Assembly: GCA_002393955.1 (NCBI GenBank)
Contig: DGSK01000028.1
Span: 17,917 to 81,916 of the forward strand
DNA length: 64,000 nt
Origin: Lachnospiraceae bacterium UBA4364
Lineage (GTDB): Bacteria > Bacillota > Clostridia > Lachnospirales > Lachnospiraceae
Reading direction: 5' to 3'
Shown here piece by piece: positions 1 through 8,220 of this stretch. The notes beneath the pieces are model-generated. The model did not search any database, was not told the DNA's origin, and worked only from the letters and a program-made list of their open reading frames with translations. Numbering within the stretch: the stretch's first letter is position 1; every line of letters starts with the position of its first letter. Position numbers and translations under genes: made by a program.

Positions 1-430
1 TGCGGATATCAAGCTTCTCACCGATGGTAAGAACCATTTCCTCAAGCTCAGCCTTAACTGTCTTGGACTCATCATCGATCCAGTTCTCAGCCATGAAGCC
101 CTCCATGTCTGCAGCATCGCTCTTAAGCGCCTGAGCAGCGACACGTCCTACGAAAGCCTTGAACTTTTCATTCTTTGCAACGAAGTCAGTCTCGGAGTTA
201 ACCTCAACTACTGCTGCAGTCTTGCCATCATCAGTCTTTGCAACATCGCAGAGACCTTCAGCAGCTATACGGCTTGCCTTCTTTGCAGCCTTCATAGCTC
301 CGCTCTTCTTAAGTATCTCTATAGCGGCATCCATATTTCCGTCAGCTTCTGTGAGAGCCTTCTTACACTCCATCATGCCTGCGCCGGATGCTTCTCTTAA
401 TTCTTTAACCTGTGCTGCTGTAATTGCCAT
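1..430 (-). CDS. tsf: Elongation factor Ts (3' end cut by window)
   Basis: Nucleotide exchange factor for EF-Tu. Residues 1-143 are visible; the rest lies beyond base 1. The N-terminal helical UBA-like part (about 1-55) contains KELREASGAGMMECKKAL, and the EF-Tu contact motif TDFVAKN is at residues 81-87. The start ATG at 428-430 follows GAGAGGAAAAAGAA, a good ribosome site. It lies about 130 bases behind rpsB, the usual rpsB-tsf operon order. A short hairpin separates the two genes. Confidence 0.97.
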   Translation of the reverse strand, partial: MAITAAQVKELREASGAGMMECKKALTEADGNMDAAIEILKKSGAMKAAKKASRIAAEGLCDVAKTDDGKTAAVVEVNSETDFVAKNEKFKAFVGRVAAQALKSDAADMEGFMAENWIDDESKTVKAELEEMVLTIGEKLDIR

Positions 431-504
431 TTCTTTTTCCTCTCTTTTCTACGTTTATTGTTATTTTCTATATTACTCTCGGTACGTTTTTCTTTCTTTC
501 TAAA

Positions 505-532
505 ATATGCCGCCTGAAAACAAGCGGCATAT
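505..532 (-). terminator. Hairpin between rpsB and tsf
   Basis: A perfect 9-bp stem (505-513 with 524-532, arm ATATGCCGC on the transcribed strand) with a 10-base loop is followed by only a weak U tract. It could attenuate or partly terminate rpsB messages before tsf, or be a processing or stability element. A full terminator is unlikely because tsf has no obvious promoter of its own here. Confidence 0.5.
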
Positions 533-560
533 CGGGTTAGTCATGTTTTAACTTAAGGAA

Positions 561-1316
561 TTAAACCTCTCCTGCTTCAGCCTGCTCAGCCTCTGCAGCT
601 GCGCTCTCAGCCTCCTCAGGGGTGATCATCTCCTCACCCTGTCTGCCCTCTATAACAGCGTCTGCCATCTTGGATACGATAAGCTTAACTGCACGGATAG
701 CATCATCATTACCGGGGATAACATAATCAAGCTCCTCGGGATCGCAGTTAGTATCTGAAATACCGAAAAGTGTTATACCAAGTGCATGTGCCTCCTGGAT
801 GCAGATATGCTCCTTCTTGGGATCTACTACAAAGATCGCATCGGGAACACGCTCCATGTTCTTGATACCGCCGATGTTCTTCTCGAGCTTATCCCATTCC
901 TTCTTAAGCTCGATAACTTCCTTCTTGGGAAGTACATCGAAAGTTCCGTCCATGCTCATCTTCTCGATCTCGTTGAGTCTCTTGATCCTTGACTGGATAG
1001 TCTTGAAATTGGTAAGCATACCTCCAAGCCATCTCTCATTTACATAGTACATACCGCAACGCTCTGCCTCTGTCTTGATAGCATCCTGAGCCTGCTTCTT
1101 TGTACCTACGAAAAGTACTGTACCGCCCTGTGCAGCGATATCAGAGATAGCATTGTAAGCGGAATCGATCATGCCTACAGTCTTCTGCAGGTCGATGATG
1201 TGAATACCGTTTCTCTCAGTGAAGATATACGGCTTCATCTTAGGATTCCATCTTCTGGTCTGGTGTCCGAAATGTACACCTGCCTCCAACAGCTGTTTCA
1301 TTGAAATTACGCTCAT
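561..1316 (-). CDS. rpsB: 30S ribosomal protein S2
   Basis: Ribosomal protein S2 of the small subunit, 251 residues from the preferred start. Typical S2 segments are visible: MKQLLEAGVHFGHQTRRWNP near the N-terminus, GGTVLFVGTKKQAQDAI, NERWLGGMLTNFKT, PDAIFVVDPKKE and IPGNDDAIRAV. The C-terminus is an Ala/Glu-rich acidic tail, common in clostridia. I chose the ATG at 1314-1316 because GGAGGAAAACAA lies directly before it; an upstream in-frame ATG at 1349 would add 11 unconserved residues with no ribosome site. A sigma-A promoter lies about 85 bases upstream and tsf follows. Confidence 0.98.
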   Translation of the reverse strand: MSVISMKQLLEAGVHFGHQTRRWNPKMKPYIFTERNGIHIIDLQKTVGMIDSAYNAISDIAAQGGTVLFVGTKKQAQDAIKTEAERCGMYYVNERWLGGMLTNFKTIQSRIKRLNEIEKMSMDGTFDVLPKKEVIELKKEWDKLEKNIGGIKNMERVPDAIFVVDPKKEHICIQEAHALGITLFGISDTNCDPEELDYVIPGNDDAIRAVKLIVSKMADAVIEGRQGEEMITPEEAESAAAEAEQAEAGEV

Positions 1317-1408
1317 TTGTTTTCCTCCGTGGTTTAAACTTCTGTGCAATTAACCCTTGATACCGGGCACCTTACGGCGTTATGCACATGTTTTTTCGCA
1401 ACGTGCAT

Positions 1409-1437
1409 ATTTTAGCATTAGAGTTTTGCTTGTGCAA
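1409..1437 (-). promoter_or_regulatory. Sigma-A promoter of rpsB-tsf with hairpin leader
   Basis: On the minus strand TTGCAC (1432-1437) and TAAAAT (1409-1414) are 17 bases apart, and TG one base before the -10 gives an extended element. Transcription should begin near 1401. The leader then forms a 7-bp hairpin (1381-1387 with 1403-1409) at or near the transcript start. Whether S2 itself binds this leader cannot be told from sequence. Confidence 0.75.
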
Positions 1438-1451
1438 GGACTTTTTAATAA

Positions 1452-3587
1452 TTAAAAATCAAAATCCATAACCTGTGAGTCAAAATAATCTCCCTCGTCG
1501 CTGACTGCCGGTGTATACACTATCAGGCGCACAGGCTCGTCATTCCTTGTGGAAACCGTGTCTGTGTAGCATTGCTTTCCATCCAGGTACAGTCCGTAAT
1601 ACCCGCTGTCCCCTTCATAATAAGCAAGCATACCCAAAGGAGTTTCAGCAGTTGCACCATTCGTCCAGTAATCCTGTACCACTGTCCGGCTCACATTTCC
1701 GCTTTCCATTACTATAAGATCTGGGCACTGAAGACGTTCCTCTTCCGTAACTCCGAGCGCTTCCGCAAATGCAGCAAACTCCGTATCAGCCCATATTCCC
1801 TTGTCATTAACCTGTATCATCATAACCGATCCCTGCATTTTGGGAAACCAGGTAGAAAACAGTACCGGGTCGTTGAATGTCTCGAATACAAATACAGTAT
1901 CCAAACTGTCTGTTGTACGCACAAACGAACCGACATCGCTTAAAGTTTCCTCAGATCCGTAGTACGAGTCGAGGTAGTCAAAACGCTCGGATACAAACAC
2001 GCGGAAATCATCAAGACCTGTCTCGGGATCGTTATGGTTGGAATCCGGCCATCTCTCTATATCCCTTGTGAATGCTCCTGAACCGTAGATCTGAGCCTCG
2101 AGCCTGTCCAGAAGCGCATTTACCTTTTCATCAGACCATGCATTTCCACGCAGTGTCTGATATTTTTCAACAATTTCCGTACGTATCTCCGGATCACCAT
2201 TGACCAAAACCTGATGAAGAGGTCCGTCATCACTGAGTACATTTTCGTCCGGCGGCACATCATACAGATCAGCCTCTGTCTTCTGTCGGTTTCCCCATGT
2301 AAGATCCAGATCCCAGGGGATCATCAGTATATGCCACTCGCCGTTTTCCTCCCAGACCGCCTCGTAACGGTTAGTAAAGCCCGCCACATGAATATTGTCA
2401 ACACCCTGTGTCAGATTAGTAAAAAGGTGGTAGTCGATGGCATTGTCCACATCCATTATCGACCTCAATGCCTCATTGTCATTCCGTGCATTGTAAAACT
2501 CTTCATAATATGAAAGTACCGGACTCCAGTACTCTGTGTCAATAGTGCCGTCCGCCACAGTCTTACGCTCCGAAAAGCCATATACCCTGCCGTCAGGACT
2601 GAAGCCTATCAGGTTATCATCGACCTGCAGGCCGGAGTTATTGCTTGATGCTTTATAGACCGATCCCTTGTCCTTTATACCAAGTGACCTTTCATCCGGC
2701 GGACAGCAGATTGCATACAGACCGGCGTACCTTCCGTCGATCAGGACTTCCGTGTAGCGGTATGTTATGGAAGTATCTATACCGAAAGCATTGTCCGTAC
2801 CGCAGCTTTCCTCCCACAGCATAAACGAAAATACATTCCTTACCCTTTCCTGGTCGTTATAGGCAGGATAAAGATACCAGGTAAAATCTTCCCGCATATC
2901 AAGCAATGAGATCCGGTTCTTTTTAAATCCGTCCGGACCATTCTCACCGAATTCGATATGGTAGGGTTTCTTCGGGTATTTTCTGGTGGTATAGCCCCTG
3001 AGCCTTGCATTACCGTCAGCAGTGACCAGATGGGTTTCTTTGCCGTAATTATCTATAAGCTTAAAATGTATGGGTTTATCCTCTTTTTCCTTTTCATCAG
3101 GTGCGATCCCGCCCTCCGGAAAATCCATCACGATGATGGGCAGCGGCGTCATATAAATCTCGCCGCAAAAATATTCACTGTCAGTATAGGCAACAAACTC
3201 CATGGGCACATTTTCCCGTATGCTCTCCTCCGTGACATCTGTCTCAAGGAAAGCCACCTTAAGCCCTTTTTCGCCTTTTATTTTTACTCTTGGATCCGGT
3301 TTAGAAACCTCCGCCTCGGGCAGAGAATAATACCACCTGCCTTCCGACAGGTCTGCCGGAAGTTCAATATCGTCAAAGATAATACTGAACGGCATTTCAG
3401 AAATTTCCTGCCGCCCTTCCTTTATGGATGCAAAGGCACTCTCGTTAACACTCATTTCCGAAAGCCTCACTCCAGTGCTCCTTAACAGAAAAAGAACGGC
3501 TACAGCCGCCAGAAGAACTACTGCCAAAGCCACCACTGCGATGACAGTAAAATTCCGCTTATTGTCCTCAACACTCAGTTTTGCCAT
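1452..3587 (-). CDS. CotH-like kinase family protein, membrane anchored
   Basis: About 711 residues. CotH proteins are atypical protein kinases first known from spore coats, and in many Clostridia are surface proteins. A single N-terminal membrane segment (roughly residues 14-36, VIAVVALAVVLLAAVAVLFLL region) suggests an extracytoplasmic catalytic domain. Family signatures are present: GNARLRGYTTRKYPKKPYHI near residue 200, LIDGRYAGLYAI near 300, and MIPWDLDLTWG near 425, which holds the metal-binding Asp residues. The C-terminal third is a less conserved region probably outside the kinase core. The start at 3587 (MAKLSVEDNKR) is preferred; an alternative ATG six codons upstream lacks a better site. 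Gene stands alone with its own promoter. The substrate is unknown. Confidence 0.85.
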   Translation of the reverse strand: MAKLSVEDNKRNFTVIAVVALAVVLLAAVAVLFLLRSTGVRLSEMSVNESAFASIKEGRQEISEMPFSIIFDDIELPADLSEGRWYYSLPEAEVSKPDPRVKIKGEKGLKVAFLETDVTEESIRENVPMEFVAYTDSEYFCGEIYMTPLPIIVMDFPEGGIAPDEKEKEDKPIHFKLIDNYGKETHLVTADGNARLRGYTTRKYPKKPYHIEFGENGPDGFKKNRISLLDMREDFTWYLYPAYNDQERVRNVFSFMLWEESCGTDNAFGIDTSITYRYTEVLIDGRYAGLYAICCPPDERSLGIKDKGSVYKASSNNSGLQVDDNLIGFSPDGRVYGFSERKTVADGTIDTEYWSPVLSYYEEFYNARNDNEALRSIMDVDNAIDYHLFTNLTQGVDNIHVAGFTNRYEAVWEENGEWHILMIPWDLDLTWGNRQKTEADLYDVPPDENVLSDDGPLHQVLVNGDPEIRTEIVEKYQTLRGNAWSDEKVNALLDRLEAQIYGSGAFTRDIERWPDSNHNDPETGLDDFRVFVSERFDYLDSYYGSEETLSDVGSFVRTTDSLDTVFVFETFNDPVLFSTWFPKMQGSVMMIQVNDKGIWADTEFAAFAEALGVTEEERLQCPDLIVMESGNVSRTVVQDYWTNGATAETPLGMLAYYEGDSGYYGLYLDGKQCYTDTVSTRNDEPVRLIVYTPAVSDEGDYFDSQVMDFDF

Positions 3588-3619
3588 TTTGCGCACTTCT
3601 TGCATTTTTATCCATAGCC

Positions 3620-3647
3620 TGTCCTAATCCAAAAACCGCTTAGGACA
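3620..3647 (-). promoter_or_regulatory. Leader hairpin of the cotH-like gene
   Basis: Perfect 8-bp inverted repeat (TGTCCTAA 3620-3627, TTAGGACA 3640-3647) between the promoter and the start codon. It would be in the 5' untranslated RNA; role unknown. Confidence 0.4.
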
Positions 3648-3676
3648 CTTTTCAGTTGCAGTCTCAACCGAAAATC

Positions 3677-3682
3677 ATTATA
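3677..3682 (-). promoter_or_regulatory. Extended -10 promoter for the cotH-like gene
   Basis: On the minus strand ATGCTATAATG contains a perfect TATAAT with an upstream TG. No good -35 hexamer is seen 16-18 bases upstream, so this would be an extended -10 type promoter about 90 bases before the coding start. Confidence 0.45.
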
Positions 3683-4059
3683 GCATAAATTTCTATCCTA
3701 TGCTGTCTGCTATCTTCTGAACCTATTTTATCATTTTTCCTTGCCAGCGTCCTGTATAATTCACGGAATTCAGTATGGAACCGTGAATCATCATAATCAA
3801 CCGTTGATGTAAGAACATTCATGCGATAATCTGAAACTCCCTTCGTTGCCGCAAAGAAAGACATGATACAAGACAGAATACGCCTCACTCTGCGTTAATC
3901 TAATAAAATGTGATTTTGCAATTTCTCCCGATTTCGGGATGCCGAATGGCTATGACTTATGATTTCCAGATAAGTCCTACTGTTAGTAATGAATTTAGCA
4001 CAAAACAGACTGCTTTTCAAGGGGATAATTTCACTGCAGCATTTTCATATCTCCATGTA
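3683..4059. other. Region without a convincing gene
   Basis: AT-rich spacer between the cotH-like promoter and the degraded cassette region. A 74-codon open frame at 3664-3888 on the minus strand overlaps the promoter, begins with GTG without a ribosome site and has no recognisable family, so I do not call it. Nothing else is supported here. Confidence 0.4.
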
Positions 4060-4620
4060 TTACCACCTATCCCAATAATCATAATAAGAAAGCGGTAAGT
4101 CAGCACCCCATAAAACATCGTAAACATCATCTATCTTTTTATCGTTATTTATATGAACATAATAACATTTCTCAACCTGAGTGCCATCAAATAAATTCCA
4201 CACAATTACTTCTCTTGCACAAAGCAAATACTTCCTTCCATCTAAAACAATAACATCATCAAAATGTTTATTACCATCTTTTGTATATCTCCATTCAACT
4301 TGGTCAACACTTTTCCCCAAAAGCCAACGCTCATTAACTTTTCTTCTACTCTTAACAAAGTCACTTTGAAGAAAAAAAATAGTAATCACACCAATTATGA
4401 TCGTCACAAAGATAGCACCAATTATTATCTTTTTCTTGCTCACACCAACTCCTATTATTATCAAAACCACTATAACTAACGCTATTCCTATCGGTACTCC
4501 AACAGAAAAAGTAAACGCATATGTCTCTCTCTGTTCTGCAACATACCATCCGTCATAATCTTTGTATTCTCTATAAAACGGATTATTATCCTCTTCAAGG
4601 TTTAAATCCGCCTTAATAGC
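4060..4620 (-). pseudogene. Truncated small membrane protein, possible immunity protein relic
   Basis: One frame stays open for about 186 codons (4620 down to 4060) and looks coding throughout: an acidic polar start (LNLEEDNNPFYREYKDY), two hydrophobic segments (GIALVIVVLIIIGV and IIIGAIFVTIIIGVITIFFL) and a polar C-terminal domain ending YYDYWDRW. No ATG, GTG or TTG lies in the first 50 codons; the first usable start is a GTG at 4470, inside the first hydrophobic segment and without a ribosome site. Stops TAG at 4627-4629 and 4639-4641 close the frame upstream. I read it as a 5'-truncated gene. Its position after a toxin-like tail suggests an immunity protein, but no family is recognised. 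Confidence 0.5.
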
Positions 4621-4638
4621 ATGCTACCTGATGCCTGC

Positions 4639-4701
4639 CTATTTTTTTGCCTGTATTATTGAATTTTCAAGGTACTTTACGCCATTTGGGTGTGGGAAGT
4701 T
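4639..4701 (-). pseudogene. Short orphan protein tail (possible toxin C-terminus)
   Basis: A 20-codon open tail with the look of a real protein end, reading NFPHPNGVKYLENSIIQAKK then TAG. It lies between the stop of the 136-codon gene at 4713 and the truncated membrane-protein frame, exactly where displaced toxin tips sit in polymorphic toxin loci. Too short to assign; the call rests on context. Confidence 0.25.
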
Positions 4702-4712
4702 TTAGTCAATAA

Positions 4713-5123
4713 TTAACCTATGTAGTCAACATCCGTTTCCCAGTACCAATTCCCATAAAGTGATCTTGCTGTTCTATCATTATTCTTATAGGCATCATCA
4801 ATATATATTAAATAATGATATATCGTATTTCTTTCCTCTGCCGATTTTCCTGATATTTTCTTTAACCTTACAGGTATGGACATTTTCATGTGCCCAGAAT
4901 CATCATAATTAACAAATGCAGCATAAAAACATCCGTAATCTGAATCATCCTTATATTTTTCCTTCAACTCAGCCAAATACACACAAGCAACTTCATCTTC
5001 ATGTTTCTCAGAATATTTGTTGTTATCGTATTTTTTTGTCACCACACTATGCCGAAAATCTTCCACATAATATATTATATAATTCAAACCCGGTTCGTAC
5101 AATTGTGAAAAGTATTTTTTCAT
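4713..5123 (-). CDS. Hypothetical protein, possible immunity protein with damaged start
   Basis: 136 residues from the first in-frame ATG, soluble, acidic and aromatic-rich, no family recognised. Coding character continues upstream for about 20 codons (KRCYYGDKDKFEY just before the ATG) to a stop at 5187-5189. In that stretch AAGGAG (5172-5177) stands four bases before an ATG (5165-5167), but that ATG is one base out of frame and is followed at once by TAA. A single-base loss just after the original start would explain this. The ATG at 5123 has no ribosome site. It follows a toxin-like fragment, so an immunity role is inferred only from position. Confidence 0.5.
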   Translation of the reverse strand: MKKYFSQLYEPGLNYIIYYVEDFRHSVVTKKYDNNKYSEKHEDEVACVYLAELKEKYKDDSDYGCFYAAFVNYDDSGHMKMSIPVRLKKISGKSAEERNTIYHYLIYIDDAYKNNDRTARSLYGNWYWETDVDYIG

Positions 5124-5281
5124 ATATTCAAATTTATCCTTGTCTCCATAATAGCATCTTTTTACATCTCTCTCCTTCTGTAAACCTTAAATACAAACAT
5201 GTAATTATTACCCCGATGAACAATAATATAGAGCATCCGATTTTTATATTTTTTTATTCATTTCGTAAATACCACATTAAC

Positions 5282-5542
5282 TTATTCTATAATATGCACA
5301 TAACTATAATCGTCACTAAATATATCATATAAGTCATATCCTTTCCCAATATTCTCTGCATCTTGCGGGCTATCAAATTCTCTTTTTTCTAAATAGGAGT
5401 AAAAACTTCCACCAAATTGTAATTCATCCAACAAGTATCCGCCTGCATTTCCAGAAAAGCCAAATAAAATATTGCCAAAATCTTCTGCATCATATATCTC
5501 GTCACCATAAATAAATATGAAAGAACTATTGTAGAAAGTAAA
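5282..5542 (-). pseudogene. Polymorphic toxin C-terminal fragment, type-44-like
   Basis: An 86-codon open frame with no start codon, bounded upstream by TAG at 5543-5545. It reads like a complete toxin tip: IYGDEIYDAEDFGNILFGFS, then NAGGYLLDELQFGG, then EFDSPQDAENIGKGYDLYD, ending SYVHIIE. The spacing of DFGN..G..G.A.G...L...G and FD.P.D...I..G.DLY resembles the bacterial toxin 44 (Ntox44) domain of secreted polymorphic toxins, which is predicted to be an RNase. Recognition is from memory of the pattern and needs a profile search. The N-terminal trafficking part is missing, so it is an orphan cassette, not a working toxin gene. Confidence 0.5.
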
Positions 5543-5545
5543 CTA

Positions 5546-5961
5546 TACCCCAGATAATGGACACGGCTTCTGGTTAGGTCGGTACCACATCCCCGTATCA
5601 TGGACAGCCCTTACCTTGTGATTTTACTCTTTAAATATGATTACTGATGTGAACCCCGCATTCGGTAAGAGTTTCTGAAGCTCTTGTTTATAATATTTTT
5701 CTATTTTACAGTATGAGCAGAATATAAGGCAGGAATATGTACGTTATAATGTCAATTCCCTGAACTTTGAAGAATACTGACATCCATCTTCATACCTGCG
5801 CTAAAACAGATCAAAGATTCTCACGCAAGATTCTCATCTTTTTACCATACTACATGTTGAAATAATTTTGTGCTATAATAACATGTCTTGACAATTTTGA
5901 GACATTAGTATTGTTTGGGAACTGTGGCATTTTTTGCGGCCGCCCGTAAGAATTAGGAGGA
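5546..5961. other. Intergenic region with junction and promoter
   Basis: No intact gene. At 5543-5600 the sequence changes character abruptly at the broken toxin end, which marks a rearrangement junction. A plus-strand open tail at 5709-5780 (codons for QYEQNIRQEYVRYN then SLNFEEY and TGA) reads like the end of a lost protein, but is too short to name. Two copies of AGATTCTC lie at 5815-5840. The promoter of the following isomerase gene occupies about 5850-5890. Confidence 0.35.
5874..5879 (+). promoter_or_regulatory. Extended -10 promoter of the FKBP-like gene
   Basis: TGCTATAAT is a perfect extended -10; no good -35 is present. A consensus -35 (TTGACA, 5888-5893) follows within an inverted repeat TGTCT...AGACA, but only a poor -10 stands behind it, so it may instead be an operator or a weak second promoter. 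Confidence 0.4.
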
Positions 5962-5970
5962 ATGAAAACA

Positions 5971-7275
5971 GTGAGTTCAGAAAACAATAATGAAAAAAAA
6001 GATTCCGTTAAAATATCCGATGAATACACTCCGGACACAACGGATACAGCAGTGGAAAATGATGCTGACAGCAGCAGAAAGAAAACAATGCTCATCGTCG
6101 AGATTGTTATAGCAGTACTTGCAGTGGCATTCATCGCAGTTGCCATTATAATAAAGAAAACTCCCGCCCCCGAGGTTGCTGTAAGCGGTCCCTCCGCAAG
6201 CAGCGATGCCGCCGATGTCACCGGCACGGAGTCCGCATCCGTAAACAGCACGGTATTTGACACCATGCCCGATATTCCAGGTGCCGCTGATCTCAATACC
6301 CTGACCGCAGATGACTGCGAAAAGGCCGTGAAAGCAGGTACCATGCTGAAACTGACAGCTCCGGACGGAGCCACTGTATACGTAAACGACTATAAGAAGA
6401 ACCTTAAGGGCACTGTTTCTGTAGATGAGGCTGACATCGACGAACTTGTCTTCGAGCGTGTCACAGCGTATTACGGAGAGGACCAGCCGACAGACCATGA
6501 CACAGCAGCTCTCCATGATACTGTCAGCATAAACTATGCCGGCAAGATAAACGGTGTTGCATTCGACGGCGGTACTGCCGATGACCAGGTACTTACTCTC
6601 GGTGCAGGCGGCTATATAGACGGTTTCGAAGACGGCATAGTCGGAATGACTGTCGGTGAAACAAAAGACATCAATGTAACTTTCCCTGTCGACTACGGCG
6701 CAACAGATCTTGCCGGAAAAGACGCTATATTTACCATTACCCTTAATGAAATAGTATCAACTACTGTTTATCCCGAACTCACTGATGATATGGTAAATGA
6801 AACAACAGGAGGTGAAATTACCACAGTAGCAGAGCTTCGTGACGAAATCAAAAAAGAACTCATGAGCGAAAGCATCTGGGCATTCATCGGCGAAGACTAT
6901 TATGTTTCAGACTTCCCTGCCGGTGAAGCAGAAAAGCTCTACACCACAAACCTCACCTATTACGACCAGATGGCAACATCTTCAAATATGCAGTTAGGCG
7001 ATCTTCTTGCAATGTACGGCATGTCCCTTGATGCACTGAAGAGCGACATAATGGAATCATCTGCAAAGACCATAAGAGATTCCGTTCTCTATGATGCCAT
7101 AGCCGCTGATGCAGGGATCAAGCTTACTGATGATGACATATTAGAGCTTGCAAAGCAGTATGATTATGATGACATAGACACCTTCCTCAGCGATAATGCC
7201 GCAACCAGAAAGCAGGTAGAAAGCTATATCATGAAGGAACGGATCACTGATTATTTGGTAAGCCTGGTTAAATGA
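5971..7275 (+). CDS. Membrane-anchored FKBP/trigger-factor-like peptidyl-prolyl isomerase
   Basis: About 434 residues. It has a charged cytoplasmic N-terminus, one membrane segment (about 40-61), an Ala/Ser-rich linker, an FKBP-type domain at about 180-262 (HDTVSINYAG, AFDGG, LGAGGYIDGFEDGIVGM, VTFPVDYG, FTITLNEI) and a helical C-terminus like the chaperone part of trigger factor, but no ribosome-binding N-domain. This suggests a folding factor for exported proteins outside the membrane. The usual ATG at 5962 is only one base behind AGGAGG (5955-5960); the GTG at 5971, ten bases behind it, is the more likely start. The amino-acid importer genes follow on the same strand after 67 bases. Confidence 0.85.
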   Translation: MSSENNNEKKDSVKISDEYTPDTTDTAVENDADSSRKKTMLIVEIVIAVLAVAFIAVAIIIKKTPAPEVAVSGPSASSDAADVTGTESASVNSTVFDTMPDIPGAADLNTLTADDCEKAVKAGTMLKLTAPDGATVYVNDYKKNLKGTVSVDEADIDELVFERVTAYYGEDQPTDHDTAALHDTVSINYAGKINGVAFDGGTADDQVLTLGAGGYIDGFEDGIVGMTVGETKDINVTFPVDYGATDLAGKDAIFTITLNEIVSTTVYPELTDDMVNETTGGEITTVAELRDEIKKELMSESIWAFIGEDYYVSDFPAGEAEKLYTTNLTYYDQMATSSNMQLGDLLAMYGMSLDALKSDIMESSAKTIRDSVLYDAIAADAGIKLTDDDILELAKQYDYDDIDTFLSDNAATRKQVESYIMKERITDYLVSLVK

Positions 7276-7342
7276 TCAGTCGGCTGAATGACAGATATTA
7301 ATAATTACACGTTAAGAAATTATTTTTACGGAGGAAAAAACT

Positions 7343-8164
7343 ATGAAAAAAAGATTTATCGCTGCACTTGCAGCATCAATGTTAACACTCTCTGCCCTTG
7401 CAGGCTGTGCCGGCGGTACAGAAACCGCTTCTGATTCCGATTACGAATACATTAAGAACAACGGTAAGATGGTCATCGGCATAACAGAATACCAGCCTAT
7501 GAACTACTATGATGAAAACGGTACCCTTACAGGCTTCGATACAGAGTTTGCTCAGGCCGTATGCGAAAAACTGGGGATACAGGCAGAGTTCCAGATCATC
7601 GACTGGGATACAAAGGAGACAGAGCTTAAAAGTTCAAATATAGACTGCATCTGGAACGGTCTGACAGTCACCGAAGAAAGACGTGGGAATATGGACTTCA
7701 CCACGCCCTACCTTGCTAATAAACAGTGCGTTGTCATCAATTCTGCTGACGCTGACAAATATACCGACATTGCATCACTCTCCTCTGCCCTTATGAGCGC
7801 TGAGTCCGGTTCAGCAGGAGAAACAGCTATCCAGTCTGCCACAGAGCTGGCTTCCGTAAGCTATACGGCTTCCGCATCACAGGCTGATGCTCTGCTTGCT
7901 CTCAACGCCGGAAACTATGATGCTATCGTAATCGATTACACAATGGCAAAGGCAAGCTGTGGTCAGGGGGACTACAGCAACCTTATGATCGTTGAGAACA
8001 TTCCCATGGCCTCAGAGCTCTACGCTATCGGATTCCGTACAGGAAGCGATATGACCGGGCATGTAAACGAGGTCATAAAAGAAATGGTTGCAGACGGCTC
8101 ACTTAAGGCTATTGCAGACAAGTACGAGCTTACTGAGCTCTACGAAGAAGCTCTTAACCAGTAA
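7343..8164 (+). CDS. Amino-acid ABC transporter substrate-binding lipoprotein
   Basis: 273 residues, family 3 solute-binding protein. Signal peptide with lipobox LAGC, Cys22 being the lipidated residue, so it is tethered outside the membrane. Family landmarks are present: KMVIGITEYQPMNYYDENG, GFDTEFAQAVCEKLG, WDGL-type IWNGLTVTEERRGNMDFTTP, and YDAIVIDYTMA. The ligand is likely a polar amino acid (glutamine, glutamate or cystine cannot be separated). GGAGGAAAAAACT precedes the ATG. First gene of a binding-protein, permease, ATPase set. Confidence 0.93.
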   Translation: MKKRFIAALAASMLTLSALAGCAGGTETASDSDYEYIKNNGKMVIGITEYQPMNYYDENGTLTGFDTEFAQAVCEKLGIQAEFQIIDWDTKETELKSSNIDCIWNGLTVTEERRGNMDFTTPYLANKQCVVINSADADKYTDIASLSSALMSAESGSAGETAIQSATELASVSYTASASQADALLALNAGNYDAIVIDYTMAKASCGQGDYSNLMIVENIPMASELYAIGFRTGSDMTGHVNEVIKEMVADGSLKAIADKYELTELYEEALNQ

Positions 8165-8220
8165 TCATCGCATTTAATATTTGCAGTAAGTTTTGTTCAG
8201 ATTTACATAGGGAATTTTTA

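Noticed and set aside
561..1349. Longer rpsB starting at the upstream ATG
   Set aside because: The 11 added residues are unconserved and the upstream ATG has no ribosome site, while the ATG at 1316 has a strong one.
3664..3888. Minus-strand 74-codon open frame
   Set aside because: Starts with GTG without ribosome site and overlaps the promoter of the cotH-like gene; no known family.
5541..5590. Possible insertion-sequence end (CCATTATCTGGGGTATAG on the minus strand)
   Set aside because: No second end, transposase or target duplication found, so not called as a mobile element.
5389..5601. Minus-strand 70-codon open frame with hydrophobic stretches
   Set aside because: It overlaps the toxin-tip frame in a different phase and shows no protein-like motifs; the 5282-5542 frame has the convincing sequence.
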